Of a stretch of DNA of 64,000 nucleotides, positions 1 through 9,758 are shown one piece after another. Origin of the DNA: Paracidovorax valerianellae. Lineage in GTDB: Bacteria > Pseudomonadota > Gammaproteobacteria > Burkholderiales > Burkholderiaceae_C. Within the stretch, counting starts at the first letter, position 1, and each line of letters starts with the position of its first letter. The stretch lies in the NCBI RefSeq assembly GCF_900102625.1, contig NZ_FMZC01000016.1, positions 1-64,000 of the forward strand. The letters are read 5' to 3'. The translations under genes and the position numbers were made by a program. The notes beneath the pieces are model-generated. The model saw nothing but the letters and a program-made list of their open reading frames with translations. It ran no database searches and had not been told where the DNA came from.

Positions 1-45
1 ATGCGTTAAGCTAACCAGTACTAATTGCTCGTGCGGCTTGACCCT
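1..45 (+). rRNA. 23S rRNA, 3' end (partial)
   Basis: The first bases read like the conserved 3' tail of beta-proteobacterial 23S rRNA (CTAACCAGTACTAATTGCTC followed by GTGCGGCTTGACC). The gene enters from the left edge of the window. The exact 3' end is approximate, and a 5S gene follows about 120 bp downstream, as in a normal rrn operon. Confidence 0.9.
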
Positions 46-163
46 ATAACTTTGATCACCATTCGATCAAGTTGTTATGCCAAGTGACGCAGTCAAACCA
101 AAAAACTGATTCCAAACTCTATGAATTCGCCGCCTTGACAGCCGTCAAGGTAGCACCAAGTTA

Positions 164-278
164 TGCCTGATGACCATAGCAAGTTGGTACCACTCCTTCC
201 CATCCCGAACAGGACAGTGAAACGACTTTGCGCCGATGATAGTGCGGGTTCCCGTGTGAAAGTAGGTCATCGTCAGGC
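164..278 (+). rRNA. rrf: 5S ribosomal RNA
   Basis: The roughly 115-nt segment starts TGCCTGATGACCATAGCAAG and contains the conserved CCATCCCGAACAGGACAGTG loop. It ends GTAGGTCATCGTCAGGC, which pairs with the 5' end as helix I. It lies directly after the 23S tail and before a strong terminator, so it is the last gene of an rrn operon. An apparent reading frame across it is not a protein gene. Confidence 0.95.
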
Positions 279-293
279 TCTTACAGCCCAATC

Positions 294-326
294 CGCCCCA
301 GCATCTATCGATGTTGGGGCGTTTTG
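294..326 (+). terminator. Rho-independent terminator of the rrn operon
   Basis: The inverted repeat CGCCCCAGCATC / GATGTTGGGGCG encloses a short TATC loop and is followed by TTTTGCTTT. It lies about 15 bp after the 5S gene and would end rRNA transcription. Confidence 0.85.
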
Positions 327-330
327 CTTT

Positions 331-610
331 GGGCGAAACAATGACATAGCCCTACTGCGGCAATGGGAGATAGCAGCTCCAAAGTCGCTAAGAGCGATTT
401 ATTCCTCTCCGGCACAGGCGCCGCTGTTGAGACAGATTCACAGCTTTTTTAGGAGCAGAGTTGCGGGCTTTCAGTGGGTGGAGTGGTCCGTCACAATTTA
501 ACGGCGCCGATCCAACTACATTTCAAGCAGCAAGCAGCTTGCCTCGCTGGGCAGTTCAACGCCATTCAATTCGGGACGTGTGGAGAGTACAGCTCTGCAA
601 TACACTAGGA
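331..610. other. Intergenic stretch without a recognisable gene
   Basis: About 280 bp lie between the rrn terminator and the LiuR operator. The base composition is lower in GC than in the coding regions, and I see no convincing ORF, tRNA or repeat. A promoter for liuR probably lies near its right end (for example TACACT at 601-606), but I cannot define it firmly. Confidence 0.5.
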
Positions 611-631
611 TTGACGTTGACGTAAACGTCA
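611..631 (+). promoter_or_regulatory. Putative LiuR operator upstream of liuR
   Basis: The 21-bp site reads TTGACGTTGACG followed by TAAACGTCA. It matches a second site at 1097-1117 at 18 of 21 positions and contains the ACGTAAACGT core expected of a MerR-type LiuR box. It lies 60 bp before the liuR start, which suggests autoregulation. The assignment rests on the repeated site beside the regulator and on the known LiuR family motif. Confidence 0.7.
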
Positions 632-690
632 CAAGCCCGGGCGAACCTGCATCCATTGGTCGTTCCGCAAACCAATGATGATTTGCTTTT

Positions 691-1089
691 ATGGCCGCCA
701 CCACCTACACCATCAGCGATCTCGCCAAAGAGTTTGACTTAACCACCCGTGCCATGCGTTTTTACGAGGACATGGGATTGCTCCAGCCAGAGCGAACAGG
801 TCCAGGTGGTCGAACCCGTCTCTACAGCGCTCGAGATCGAGCCCGCCTGAGACTGACGCTTCGCGCGAAGCGCTTGGGTTTATCGCTGACTGAAGCCAAG
901 GAGGTCATCGATCTGTATGACAGCCCCCGTGATACTGGCGTTCAACTGCGGAAATTCCTTGACGTATTAGCGGGGCATCGCAAGCAACTGGAAGAGCAGA
1001 TGGCTGATCTTCAGGCGAACCTGGAAGAGGTGCGAGAGCATGAAAAAGAGGCGCGTGCACTGCTGCTAAAGGCAGAGAAGAAGAAATGA
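691..1089 (+). CDS. liuR: MerR-family transcriptional regulator LiuR
   Basis: The 132-residue protein has the MerR winged-helix domain at residues 5-75, with YTISDLAKEFDLTTRAMRFY then EDMGLLQPER. A glutamate/lysine-rich C-terminal dimerisation coiled coil follows at about residues 85-130. It has no cysteine metal site, which fits the LiuR group that senses branched-chain acyl-CoA intermediates rather than metals. It heads a run of leucine-catabolism genes and is bracketed by two copies of one operator (611-631 and 1097-1117), so it probably controls itself and the downstream thioesterase/liuA transcript. The ligand is inferred from the family. Confidence 0.85.
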   Translation: MAATTYTISDLAKEFDLTTRAMRFYEDMGLLQPERTGPGGRTRLYSARDRARLRLTLRAKRLGLSLTEAKEVIDLYDSPRDTGVQLRKFLDVLAGHRKQLEEQMADLQANLEEVREHEKEARALLLKAEKKK

Positions 1090-1096
1090 TTCATAA

Positions 1097-1117
1097 TTGA
1101 CGTTTACGTAAACGTAA
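1097..1117 (+). promoter_or_regulatory. Putative LiuR operator upstream of the liuA transcript
   Basis: The site reads TTGACGTTTACG then TAAACGTAA and is nearly identical to the one at 611-631. It fills the 41-bp gap between liuR and the thioesterase. Its first six bases could serve as a -35 hexamer, which would put the operator inside the promoter as in MerR-type control. Confidence 0.7.
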
Positions 1118-1130
1118 ATCAGTCATTGCC

Positions 1131-1592
1131 ATGCCGCTCACGCTTTCCGAACTCGCGCATCCTGAGTATGCCCAACGGGTTGCTCAAAGCTTTTCCCTTC
1201 AAGGTGCCATGAAAACTCTGGATGCCCGACTGGGTCGCTTGGCGCCCGGCGAAGTGGACATCGAGTTGGACTGGGCACCCTCTTTGACCCAGCAACATGG
1301 CTTTTTGCATGCAGGCATGGTGTCCACCGCGCTGGATTCTGCGTGTGGTTACGCCGCCTTCACGCTGATGCCGACGGACGCTGCGGTGTTGACGATCGAA
1401 TTCAAAATCAATTTGTTGGCACCGGCGCGTGGGCCTCGATTCCGCATGGAGGGCCGCGTCATCAAGCCCGGCCGAACCATCACCGTGTGTGAGGGCCGCG
1501 CTTACGGCGTGGATGGCACTCAGGAAAAACTGATCGCCACGATGGGTTGCACCCTCATGTCCGTCATAGGGCGTGACGGCGTCGCCGGCTGA
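1131..1592 (+). CDS. PaaI-family hotdog thioesterase
   Basis: The 153-residue single-domain hotdog protein has the family signature [20 protein letters not shown] at about residues 54-73. This motif holds the helix and the acidic residue used for acyl-CoA hydrolysis. It likely hydrolyses a short or aromatic acyl-CoA and may recover CoA during branched-chain acyl-CoA breakdown. It begins 14 bp after a LiuR-type operator and ends 37 bp before liuA, so it probably belongs to the same transcript. Its substrate cannot be read from sequence. Confidence 0.8.
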   Translation: MPLTLSELAHPEYAQRVAQSFSLQGAMKTLDARLGRLAPGEVDIELDWAPSLTQQHGFLHAGMVSTALDSACGYAAFTLMPTDAAVLTIEFKINLLAPARGPRFRMEGRVIKPGRTITVCEGRAYGVDGTQEKLIATMGCTLMSVIGRDGVAG

Positions 1593-1629
1593 ATTCTTCT
1601 TCATTGATGCCAAAACAGGAGACATAAAT

Positions 1630-2817
1630 ATGACCGTTGCCAACCTTCCAGGCCTGAATTTTCAGTTGGGCGAGGACGTTGATGCATTGCGCGATGCCGT
1701 GCGCGACTTCGCGCAGGCGGAGATCGCGCCGCGCGCCGCGGAGATTGATCGCACCGACCAGTTCCCAATGGATCTCTGGCGCAAGATGGGCGACTTGGGC
1801 GTGCTGGGGATCACGGTGCCGGAAACCTATGGCGGCGCGCAAATGGGCTATCTCGCCCACATGGTGGCGATGGAGGAAATTTCTCGCGCCAGCGCCTCGG
1901 TAGGGTTGTCTTACGGTGCGCACAGCAACCTTTGCGTGAACCAGATCAACCGAAACGGAACGGAAGAGCAAAAGCAGAAGTACTTGCCGCGCTTGATTAG
2001 TGGCGAACACGTGGGCGCCTTGGCCATGAGTGAGCCCGGAGCAGGTTCCGATGTGATCAGCATGAAGCTGAAGGCAGAAGACAAGGGCGGCTATTACCTG
2101 CTCAATGGCACCAAGATGTGGATCACCAACGGGCCGGATGCCGACACCCTGGTCGTTTACGCCAAGACCGAGCCGGAGTTGGGCGCGCGGGGTGTCACAG
2201 CATTCCTGATCGAAAAAGGCATGAAGGGTTTCAGCATCGCGCAGAAGCTGGACAAGCTCGGAATGCGCGGTAGCCACACAGGCGAACTAGTCTTCGAAAA
2301 CGTCGAGGTGCCGGCCAGCCAGGTTTTGGGTTCTCTCAACGGCGGCGCCAAAGTGCTCATGAGCGGGCTGGATTACGAGCGAGCCGTGCTGACGGGCGGG
2401 CCGCTTGGCATCATGCAGTCGGTGATGGACAACGTGATTCCGTACATCCACGACCGCAAGCAGTTCGGCCAAAGCATTGGCGAGTTCCAGCTGATCCAGG
2501 GCAAGGTGGCGGACATGTACACCGTGCTTCAGGCCGGCCGATCCTTCGCCTACACGGTGGCGAAGAACCTCGACATGCTGGGCGTCGACCATGTTCGGCA
2601 AGTGCGCAAGGACTGCGCCTCGGTCATTTTGTGGTGCGCGGAAAAAGCCACCTGGATGGCGGGCGAAGGTGTGCAAATCTTTGGCGGCAATGGCTACATC
2701 AACGAGTACCCGCTGGGACGCCTGTGGCGGGATGCAAAACTCTATGAGATCGGCGCAGGCACGAGCGAGATCCGACGTATGCTCATCGGCCGCGAATTGT
2801 TCGCGGAAACATGCTGA
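1630..2817 (+). CDS. liuA: Isovaleryl-CoA dehydrogenase
   Basis: This 395-residue FAD enzyme oxidises isovaleryl-CoA to 3-methylcrotonyl-CoA, the first committed step of leucine breakdown after the keto-acid dehydrogenase. The three acyl-CoA dehydrogenase domains are present, with [12 protein letters not shown] and [10 protein letters not shown] for FAD binding. The catalytic glutamate is E250 in [15 protein letters not shown], the isovaleryl-type position. The C-terminal site carries [15 protein letters not shown] instead of the glutamate used by short-chain enzymes. The start at 1630 was chosen because AGGAG lies 8 bp upstream; the frame is open further upstream but lacks a ribosome site. 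Confidence 0.93.
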   Translation: MTVANLPGLNFQLGEDVDALRDAVRDFAQAEIAPRAAEIDRTDQFPMDLWRKMGDLGVLGITVPETYGGAQMGYLAHMVAMEEISRASASVGLSYGAHSNLCVNQINRNGTEEQKQKYLPRLISGEHVGALAMSEPGAGSDVISMKLKAEDKGGYYLLNGTKMWITNGPDADTLVVYAKTEPELGARGVTAFLIEKGMKGFSIAQKLDKLGMRGSHTGELVFENVEVPASQVLGSLNGGAKVLMSGLDYERAVLTGGPLGIMQSVMDNVIPYIHDRKQFGQSIGEFQLIQGKVADMYTVLQAGRSFAYTVAKNLDMLGVDHVRQVRKDCASVILWCAEKATWMAGEGVQIFGGNGYINEYPLGRLWRDAKLYEIGAGTSEIRRMLIGRELFAETC

Positions 2818-2847
2818 TTTGTTGAACAATCCTCCGAAAGAGCCGAT

Positions 2848-3510
2848 ATGACCGTTCCAGACATCGAACAACTTTTCGTCCACAACCGTGCGTGGGCAGC
2901 GCAGATGGAGCGGGAACGTCCCGGGTTTTTCACAGGCCTCATGGCGCAGCAAAAACCCAAGTACATGTGGGTCGGCTGCTCCGACAGCCGCGTGCCGGCC
3001 AACCAGATCACCGGGCTGGAGCCGGGCGAGGTGTTCGTGCATCGCAACGTGGCCAACGTGGTGGTGCCCACCGATCTGAACTGTCTTTCCACGATCCAGT
3101 ACGCGGTCGATCAACTGCGCGTCGAGCACCTGATGGTGGTCGGCCATTACGGATGCGGCGGCGTGCTGGCCGCGCTGCAGGATGTGCGCGTGGGCCTGGC
3201 AGACAACTGGATTCGCCACGTGAAGGATGTGCGCGATCGCCATCGTGAACTCATCGCGGCGACGCCGCAGGCGTGGCGCCACGACGTGCTTTGCGAACTC
3301 AACGCCATCGAGCAGGTGATGAATGTCGCGCAGACCACGGTGATGCTCGATGCCTGGGCGAGCGGCCAGAACGTCACCCTGCATGCCTGGTGCTACGGCC
3401 TGAAGGACGGGTTGATCAAGAACCTGAACCTGGAGGTCTCCGGCACCGAAGGCCTTGACGCGCTGTACCAGGCGGCCGTTGCCGGCATTGCGGCCACCCG
3501 CCGCGAGTAA
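2848..3510 (+). CDS. can: Beta-class carbonic anhydrase
   Basis: The 220-residue protein interconverts CO2 and bicarbonate. The zinc and active-site residues of the beta class are visible: C44-x-D46-x-R48 in GCSDSRVP, then H100 and C103 in VGHYGCGG. It lies 30 bp after liuA. Co-expression would supply bicarbonate to methylcrotonyl-CoA carboxylase (liuB/liuD further right), which is an inference from context. Confidence 0.93.
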   Translation: MTVPDIEQLFVHNRAWAAQMERERPGFFTGLMAQQKPKYMWVGCSDSRVPANQITGLEPGEVFVHRNVANVVVPTDLNCLSTIQYAVDQLRVEHLMVVGHYGCGGVLAALQDVRVGLADNWIRHVKDVRDRHRELIAATPQAWRHDVLCELNAIEQVMNVAQTTVMLDAWASGQNVTLHAWCYGLKDGLIKNLNLEVSGTEGLDALYQAAVAGIAATRRE

Positions 3511-3539
3511 GCGAGCTCCTTTTCGAAGGACAGGGCCCC

Positions 3540-5351
3540 GTGTTCCCCCAGCGACTGGACTCCCCGCACGCGTACGCAATCGCCAAGGCGATGATGGATG
3601 GCTTCAACCGCCACTATCAGCTGTTTCGCTCGGAGTCTGCCCGCGCCAAGCACCGTTTCGAGACGGCCGACTGGCACGGGCAGCAGCGGGCCCAGCGGGA
3701 ACGGATCGAGTTCTACGACCTGCGCGTGAAGGAATGCGTGCGGCGGCTGGACAAGGAGTTCCATGCGGGGGAGCAGCCGATGGATGTGTGGCACCAGGTC
3801 AAGCTGCACTACATCGGTCTGCTCGTCGACCATCACCAGCCCGAACTCGCCGAAACATTCTTCAATTCGGTCACGACGAAGATCCTTCACCGCACGCATT
3901 TCCACAACAACTTCATCTTCGTGCGGCCGGCGGTCAGCACGGAGTACATCGAAAACGAAGAGCCTGCGGCAAGGCCGACCTACCGCGCCTACTACCCTTC
4001 GCCTGGGACGCTGCACGAGACACTGGTGCGCATCGTCGACAACTTCCAGTTGCAAAGGCCATTCCAAGACCTGGACCGTGACATCCGCAATGTGCTGGCG
4101 GCCCTTCAGCAGCGGCTGGGCGCGCACACCAAGCTGCGCGCCAATTTCCAGATCCAGGTGCTGTCCGGCCTGTTCTACCGGAACAAGGGCGCTTATCTGG
4201 TAGGCAAGGTGATCAACGGGTTCAACGAACTGGCCTTCGCGTTGCCGATCTTGCACGACGACTCAGGCCGTCTGATGATCGATGCAGCCCTGTTCGGCGA
4301 GGACGATCTGCAGATGCTGTTCAGCTTTGCGCGGGCGTATTTCATGGTGGACATGGAAATCCCTAGCGCCTACGTGCAGTTCCTGCGCGGCCTGATGCCG
4401 CGCAAGCCTCGGGCCGAGCTTTACAACGCGCTGGGACTGGCCAAGCAGGGCAAGACGCTGTTCTACCGCGACTTTCTGCACCACCTGCGCTATTCGAGCG
4501 ATCGTTTTCGCATCGCTCCAGGCATCAAGGGCATGGTGATGCTGGTGTTCGATCTGCCGAGCTTTCCGTTCGTGTTCAAGCTGATCAAGGACTACTACCC
4601 TCCGCAGAAAGACACCACGCGCGAGCAGATCAAGTCCAAGTATTTGCTGGTCAAGCAGCACGACCGGGTGGGTCGCATGGCCGACACGCTCGAATACAGC
4701 GAGGTGGCGTTTCCGCGCGAGCGCTTCGAAGACGAACTGATTGCCGAAATCGAAAAATTCGCCCCGAGCCAGCTGGAGATCAGCGACCGGGACGGCGATG
4801 GGCAGACCGAGGTCATCATCAAGCACCTCTACATCGAGCGGCGGATGATTCCGCTCAACATCTACCTGCAGGAAGCTTTCGAGGCCGGGCTGCACGATGC
4901 CCGTGCGCGCCAGCAGATGGAGCGCAGCGTGATCGAATACGGCAACGCCATCAAGGATCTCGTGGCCGCCAATATCTTTCCGGGCGACATGCTGTGGAAG
5001 AACTTCGGCGTTACGCGCAACGGCAAGGTGGTGTTCTACGACTACGACGAGATCGAATACCTCACCGACTGCCAGTTCCGCCGAGTTCCCGCCGCCCGCA
5101 ACGAAGAGGACGAAATGAGCGGCGAGGTCTGGTACGCCGTGGGCCCGCGCGACGTGTTTCCTGAAACCTTCGGCCCCTTTCTGCTTGGCAACGATGCCGT
5201 GCGCGAGGTGTTCATGCGGCACCACGCCGATCTGCTGGATGCAGGCTTTTGGCAGACGCACAAGGAGCGCATCCAGGCGGGCCACGTGTACGACGTTTTT
5301 CCCTACGACAGCGAACGGCGGTTCTCGCCGCAATCCGCACCGCCGCATTGA
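3540..5351 (+). CDS. aceK: Isocitrate dehydrogenase kinase/phosphatase
   Basis: The 603-residue bifunctional enzyme phosphorylates and dephosphorylates isocitrate dehydrogenase and so switches flux between the TCA cycle and the glyoxylate shunt. The N-terminal regulatory half starts with [20 protein letters not shown]. The C-terminal kinase-like half includes the family blocks [10 protein letters not shown] and [13 protein letters not shown] (metal and ATP site). Translation begins at a GTG with GAAGGA 9 bp upstream. It lies 29 bp after can and 64 bp before the thiolase, away from its usual aceB/aceA partners. Confidence 0.95.
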   Translation: MFPQRLDSPHAYAIAKAMMDGFNRHYQLFRSESARAKHRFETADWHGQQRAQRERIEFYDLRVKECVRRLDKEFHAGEQPMDVWHQVKLHYIGLLVDHHQPELAETFFNSVTTKILHRTHFHNNFIFVRPAVSTEYIENEEPAARPTYRAYYPSPGTLHETLVRIVDNFQLQRPFQDLDRDIRNVLAALQQRLGAHTKLRANFQIQVLSGLFYRNKGAYLVGKVINGFNELAFALPILHDDSGRLMIDAALFGEDDLQMLFSFARAYFMVDMEIPSAYVQFLRGLMPRKPRAELYNALGLAKQGKTLFYRDFLHHLRYSSDRFRIAPGIKGMVMLVFDLPSFPFVFKLIKDYYPPQKDTTREQIKSKYLLVKQHDRVGRMADTLEYSEVAFPRERFEDELIAEIEKFAPSQLEISDRDGDGQTEVIIKHLYIERRMIPLNIYLQEAFEAGLHDARARQQMERSVIEYGNAIKDLVAANIFPGDMLWKNFGVTRNGKVVFYDYDEIEYLTDCQFRRVPAARNEEDEMSGEVWYAVGPRDVFPETFGPFLLGNDAVREVFMRHHADLLDAGFWQTHKERIQAGHVYDVFPYDSERRFSPQSAPPH

Positions 5352-5415
5352 GCAGGCAGCGGCACAGCATCTTTCCTTTCCGATTTTTCACACCCCTTGC
5401 AGCAGGAGCAACAGC

Positions 5416-6600
5416 ATGAGCAGTGATTCCATCGTCATCGTCGGTGCCGCGCGCACCCCCATGGGCGCCTTCCAGGGCGACTTTTCCAGCCTGGCCGCAC
5501 ACGACCTGGGCGGCGTGGCCATCCGTGCCGCCGTCGAGCGCGCGGGCATATCTCCGGAACTGGTGGAAGAGGTGCTGTTCGGCAACTGCCTCATGGCGGG
5601 ACAGGGCCAGGCCCCTGCCCGCCAGGCCGGTTTCAAGGGCGGGCTGCCGCAGAGCGCAGGCGCTGTCACGCTGAGCAAGATGTGCGGGTCGGGCATGAAG
5701 GCGGCGATGTTCGCGCACGACCTGCTGCTCGCCGGCACGCATGAGGTGATCGTCGCCGGCGGCATGGAGAGCATGACCAACGCGCCCTATCTGCTGCAAA
5801 AGGGCCGTGGCGGCTACCGCCTGGGCCATGACCGCATCTTCGACCACATGATGATCGATGGCCTGGAAGACGCTTACGAGCCCGGCCGCTCGATGGGCAC
5901 CTTCGGCGAGGATTGCGCCAGCAAATACGAATTCACGCGCGAGCAGCAGGACGCGTTCGCCACGGCCAGTGTGCAGCGCGCCAAGGCCGCCAGCGACTCG
6001 GGCGCGTTCGCCGACGAGATCGCCCCGGTGACCGTCAAGACCCGCTCGGGCGAAACCGTGGTGTCGATCGACGAAGGTCCGGGCAAGGTCAAGCTGGACA
6101 AGGTTCCGCAGTTGAAGCCCGCATTCAAGAAGGACGGCACCATCACGGCTGCCTCCAGCTCCAGCATCAACGATGGCGCCGCGGCACTGGTGATGATGCG
6201 CGAGTCCACCGCCCAGAAGCTCGGTTGCCAGCCCATCGCGCGCATCGTGGCCCATGCCATGCATGCGCAGGCGCCGGAATGGTTCACGACAGCACCCGTC
6301 GGCGCCACGCAGAAAGCGCTGAACAAGGCCGGCTGGAGCGTGCTGGACGTGGACCTGTGGGAAGTGAACGAAGCCTTCGCCGTCGTGCCCATGGCGCTGA
6401 TGAAAGAGCTGAACGTGTCGCACGACATCGTCAACGTGAACGGCGGCGCCTGCGCGCTGGGCCATCCGATCGGCGCGAGCGGCGCCCGCATCATGGTCAC
6501 GCTGATCCATGCGCTCAAAGCGCGCGGCAAGAAGCGCGGCTTGGCCACGCTGTGCATCGGCGGTGGCGAAGGCACGGCCGTGGCGCTGGAACTGGTGTAA
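5416..6600 (+). CDS. Acetyl-CoA C-acyltransferase (thiolase)
   Basis: The 394-residue thiolase is likely an acetoacetyl-CoA or beta-ketoadipyl/ketoacyl-CoA thiolase. The acyl-accepting cysteine is C90 in LSKMCGSGMKAA. The second active-site blocks NEAFAVVP and GGACALGHPIGASGAR and the C-terminal CIGGGEG carry the remaining histidine and cysteine. AGCAGGAG about 8 bp before the ATG supports this start. After HMG-CoA lyase produces acetoacetate and acetyl-CoA, such an enzyme would complete leucine oxidation once acetoacetate is activated, but chain-length preference cannot be read here. Confidence 0.9.
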   Translation: MSSDSIVIVGAARTPMGAFQGDFSSLAAHDLGGVAIRAAVERAGISPELVEEVLFGNCLMAGQGQAPARQAGFKGGLPQSAGAVTLSKMCGSGMKAAMFAHDLLLAGTHEVIVAGGMESMTNAPYLLQKGRGGYRLGHDRIFDHMMIDGLEDAYEPGRSMGTFGEDCASKYEFTREQQDAFATASVQRAKAASDSGAFADEIAPVTVKTRSGETVVSIDEGPGKVKLDKVPQLKPAFKKDGTITAASSSSINDGAAALVMMRESTAQKLGCQPIARIVAHAMHAQAPEWFTTAPVGATQKALNKAGWSVLDVDLWEVNEAFAVVPMALMKELNVSHDIVNVNGGACALGHPIGASGARIMVTLIHALKARGKKRGLATLCIGGGEGTAVALELV

Positions 6601-6612
6601 TTGCCCGGAATC

Positions 6613-6673
6613 CTATTGCTATAAAAATAATAGCTGTACACCGTTGATTTTATTGCGCTGGAGGCCAATTTGA
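6613..6673 (+). repeat. Dispersed Comamonadaceae-type intergenic repeat, copy A
   Basis: The element has an AT-rich hairpin (TTGCTATAAAAATAATAGCT), a middle block GTTGATTTTATTGCGCTGGA and a GGCCAATTTGA tail. Copy B at 14965-15024 has the same order with about 80 percent identity. It fills the gap between the thiolase and SDR genes. Confidence 0.75.
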
Positions 6674-6689
6674 CTCAAGGACCTATCTC

Positions 6690-7361
6690 GTGACTCAGAC
6701 TGTTCTCGTCATCGGCGCATCGCGTGGTCTCGGGCTCGAATTCGTGCGGCAGTACCGCGAAGCGGGCTGCCGCGTGATCGCCACCGTGCGTGACGAAGCG
6801 GGCCGCGACCGCGTCCAGGCGCTTGGTGCCGAGCCCATGCTCGTGGATGTGGCCAACCCGGCCAGCGTCAGTGGCCTGGCTTGGCAACTGGACGGCGAAA
6901 AGATCGATGTGGCGCTGTATGTGGCGGGCGTGATCCGCCGGCCTTCTGCGCGCACCCCGCCCACGCGCGAGGACTTCGACGCGGTCATGCACACCAACGT
7001 GCTGGGCGCCATGCAGGCGCTGCCCCAGGTGGCGCCGCAGGTGGAGCAGGCGGGCGGCATCTTTGCCTTTCTTTCCTCCACCATGTCGCTGATCGGCACC
7101 GTGCCGAACAGCGATTCGTGGCTGTACCGCACCAGCAAGGCGGCCCTCAACATGGCGGTGGCCGCCGCGCAGCACGACTATCCCGCGGCGACGCTCATCA
7201 CGCTGGACCCGGGCTGGGTCAAGACCGACATGGGCGGCGAGGGCGCTGCGCTCGCGCCCGAAGACAGCGTTCGCGGCATGCGCCAGGTGCTGGGCAGCGT
7301 CACCGCGGCTGACCGCGGCCGGCTGCTGCACCACGACGGCCGGCGGGCCGCGCACTGGTGA
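6690..7361 (+). CDS. Short-chain dehydrogenase/reductase
   Basis: The 223-residue SDR has the nucleotide motif GASRGLG at residues 9-15 and the catalytic serine/tyrosine/lysine arrangement (FLSSTMS, then WLYRTSKAALNMA). It begins with GTG, because an upstream TTG in another frame runs into a stop. Its stop overlaps the start of the acyltransferase by 4 bp, so the two are translationally coupled. The substrate is not predictable. Confidence 0.85.
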   Translation: MTQTVLVIGASRGLGLEFVRQYREAGCRVIATVRDEAGRDRVQALGAEPMLVDVANPASVSGLAWQLDGEKIDVALYVAGVIRRPSARTPPTREDFDAVMHTNVLGAMQALPQVAPQVEQAGGIFAFLSSTMSLIGTVPNSDSWLYRTSKAALNMAVAAAQHDYPAATLITLDPGWVKTDMGGEGAALAPEDSVRGMRQVLGSVTAADRGRLLHHDGRRAAHW

Positions 7362-8509
7362 GCGCCGCAACGCTGGAGGCCTCGGGCAGGGCGGCGGTGA
7401 TCGCGCCGACCGCGCATGGCACCAACCATTTCAACCTGCTGCGGCTGGCGGCGGCCATCGCCGTGCTGCTATCGCACGGCGAGTTCCTTTATCGCCTGAC
7501 CATGCCTGTGCCTTTTGCGGGGCACAGCGTGGGGTCGCTGGCGGTGTACTGCTTCTTCTTCATCAGCGGCTATCTCGTGTGCCAAAGCTGGGAGCGCGAA
7601 CCGCACCTCGGTCTGTTCTGGATCAAGCGCGTGGCGCGCATCTTTCCCGGCCTGATCGTGGCGACCGCATTCTCGGTGGCCGTGGTGGGCTGGGCCATGA
7701 CGCAGGTGTCCACGCAGCAGTACTGGACCGACGCGCGCACCTGGATCAATTTCTCCAACAACGCCGTCGGCCTTGCATTCATGCAGGTGCTGCCCGGCGT
7801 ATTCGAAACCAACCCGTTCGCGCGCACGGTCAACGGCTCGCTGTGGACGATCCGGTACGAACTGCTGATGTACGTCCTGCTGTCGCTCGCTGGCGTGGCC
7901 GGGTGGACGCGCCGGCGCTGGGTGTATCCCCTGGCCGCGCTGCTGATGGCGGTGTCCTGGCAATGGGCGCGCGCGGCGGGTTGGGACGCGTTTGTCGATG
8001 CCGGACCACGCTGGTTCAAGGCGTTCTTCCATCTGTTCCAGTGGTCCGAGGTATCGGGGTTCGGCGTGGTCTTCCTGCTCGGCTGCACTTTTGCCGCCTA
8101 CCGGGTGCGCAGTGGCGCTTGGCTGCTGCCGGTGGCAGCGATGGGCGGCGTCCTCGCGCTGGCCACGCCGTTCGCCTGGAGCGTGCAGGTAGGCGTGTGG
8201 GCATTGGTGGCCGCAGGCATGTTCTGGGCGGCGCACGCGGGCGGTGGCCGTTCGGGTGGCTGGCTGCGCGAAGACCTCTCCTACGGCGTGTACATCTACG
8301 CCTTCCCCATCCAGCAGGCCGTGACCGAAATCGGCCTGCGGCGTGGCTGGAGCCTGGCGGTCTGCCTCACGGCGTCGCTCGTGCTGACGCTGGTCATGGC
8401 CGCGTTCTCGTGGTTCTGCATCGAAAAGCCCGGAGTGCGCCTGGGGCGGCGCGTGGTGGAGCAGTGGTCGCGCCGCCGCAGCCAGCGGCTGCAGGGTGCG
8501 CCCGTGTAG
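7358..8509 (+). CDS. Acyltransferase 3 family membrane protein (OafA/YrhL-like)
   Basis: The 383-residue protein has about ten hydrophobic segments. It starts with the family opening NHFNLLRLAAAIAVLLSHGEF, whose histidine is the proposed catalytic residue, followed by FFFISGYLVCQSW. Family members O-acylate sugars or lipids at the inner membrane. It overlaps the SDR by 4 bp (GTGA), which may mean a joint role in modifying a surface glycan, but no glycan genes lie nearby. Confidence 0.82.
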   Translation: MSAATLEASGRAAVIAPTAHGTNHFNLLRLAAAIAVLLSHGEFLYRLTMPVPFAGHSVGSLAVYCFFFISGYLVCQSWEREPHLGLFWIKRVARIFPGLIVATAFSVAVVGWAMTQVSTQQYWTDARTWINFSNNAVGLAFMQVLPGVFETNPFARTVNGSLWTIRYELLMYVLLSLAGVAGWTRRRWVYPLAALLMAVSWQWARAAGWDAFVDAGPRWFKAFFHLFQWSEVSGFGVVFLLGCTFAAYRVRSGAWLLPVAAMGGVLALATPFAWSVQVGVWALVAAGMFWAAHAGGGRSGGWLREDLSYGVYIYAFPIQQAVTEIGLRRGWSLAVCLTASLVLTLVMAAFSWFCIEKPGVRLGRRVVEQWSRRRSQRLQGAPV

Positions 8510-8581
8510 CCGGCGCTGAGCACCGCACAAGAATTTTCAAGGCCTTTTCAGAGCCATTCCTTTCGACGACGGAGACAAAAA

Positions 8582-9712
8582 ATGCTGTTGAACCAAGACC
8601 AGGAAATGATCCGCGACGCCGTGCGCGACTTCGCCCAGCGCGAGCTGTGGCCGCACGCCGCCCGCTGGGACCGTGAGCACCACTTCCCCCGCGAAGCCCA
8701 CCAGGGGCTGGCCGCCCTGGGCGCCTACGGCATCTGCGTGCCGGAAGAAGACGGCGGCGCCGGGCTCGATTACCTGACCCTGGCGCTGGTGCTGGAAGAG
8801 ATCGCGGCCGGCGACGGCGGCACCAGCACCGCCATCAGCGTGACCAACTGCCCGGTGAACGCCATCCTCATGCGCTACGGCAATGCCGCGCAGAAGAAGA
8901 CCTGGCTCGCCCCGCTCGCCCAGGGCCAGATGCTGGGCGCGTTCTGCCTGACCGAGCCGCATGTGGGCTCCGACGCCTCGGCCCTGCGCACCACGGCCGT
9001 AAAGGACGGCGACGGCTACGTGATCAACGGCGTCAAGCAGTTCATCACCAGTGGCAAGAACGGCCATGTCGCCATCGTCATCGCGGTCACCGACAAGGGC
9101 GCCGGAAAGAAGGGCATGAGCGCGTTCCTCGTGCCCACCGATTCGCCCGGCTACACCGTGGCGCGGCTGGAGGACAAGCTCGGGCAGCACAGCAGCGACA
9201 CGGCGCAGATCCAATTCGACCAATGCCGCGTGCCTGCCGAAAACCTCATCGGCGCGGAAGGCGAAGGCTACAAGATCGCCCTCGGCGCCTTGGAGGGCGG
9301 CCGCATCGGCATCGCTGCGCAAAGCGTGGGCATGGCACGCAGCGCCTTCGAAACCGCGCTGGCGTACTCGAAAGAGCGCGAGAGCTTCGGCACCCCCATC
9401 TTCAACCACCAGGCCGTCGGCTTTCGGTTGGCCGACTGCGCCACGCAGATCGAGGCCGCGCGCCAGCTCATCTGGCACGCGGCGGCCCTGCGCGACGCCG
9501 GACGGCCCTGCCTCAAAGAGGCCGCCATGGCCAAGCTCTTTGCCAGCGAGATGGCCGAGCAGGTGTGCAGCGCAGCGATCCAGACGCTGGGCGGCTATGG
9601 CGTGGTGAACGACTTCCCCGTGGAGCGCATCTACCGCGACGTGCGCGTGTGCCAGATCTACGAGGGCACCAGCGACGTGCAGAAGATCATCATTCAGCGC
9701 GCCCTGGCCTGA
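8582..9712 (+). CDS. Acyl-CoA dehydrogenase, short-chain type
   Basis: The 376-residue FAD flavoprotein has the FAD blocks CLTEPHVGSDASAL and QFITSGKNG. Its catalytic base is E361 in IYEGTSDVQKIII, the position used by butyryl/short-chain enzymes. This sets it apart from liuA, which keeps its glutamate in the middle of the chain. GGAGAC lies upstream of the ATG. It is the last gene of the catabolic block before the effector islet. Confidence 0.9.
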   Translation: MLLNQDQEMIRDAVRDFAQRELWPHAARWDREHHFPREAHQGLAALGAYGICVPEEDGGAGLDYLTLALVLEEIAAGDGGTSTAISVTNCPVNAILMRYGNAAQKKTWLAPLAQGQMLGAFCLTEPHVGSDASALRTTAVKDGDGYVINGVKQFITSGKNGHVAIVIAVTDKGAGKKGMSAFLVPTDSPGYTVARLEDKLGQHSSDTAQIQFDQCRVPAENLIGAEGEGYKIALGALEGGRIGIAAQSVGMARSAFETALAYSKERESFGTPIFNHQAVGFRLADCATQIEAARQLIWHAAALRDAGRPCLKEAAMAKLFASEMAEQVCSAAIQTLGGYGVVNDFPVERIYRDVRVCQIYEGTSDVQKIIIQRALA

Positions 9713-9758
9713 GGCCTGAAGGGGGCAGCGCAGGACCCATGGTGTCCTGCCCCGTTGA

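Noticed and set aside
163-501. 112-codon frame over the 5S gene
   Set aside because: It covers the 5S rRNA and its terminator; it is a chance frame.
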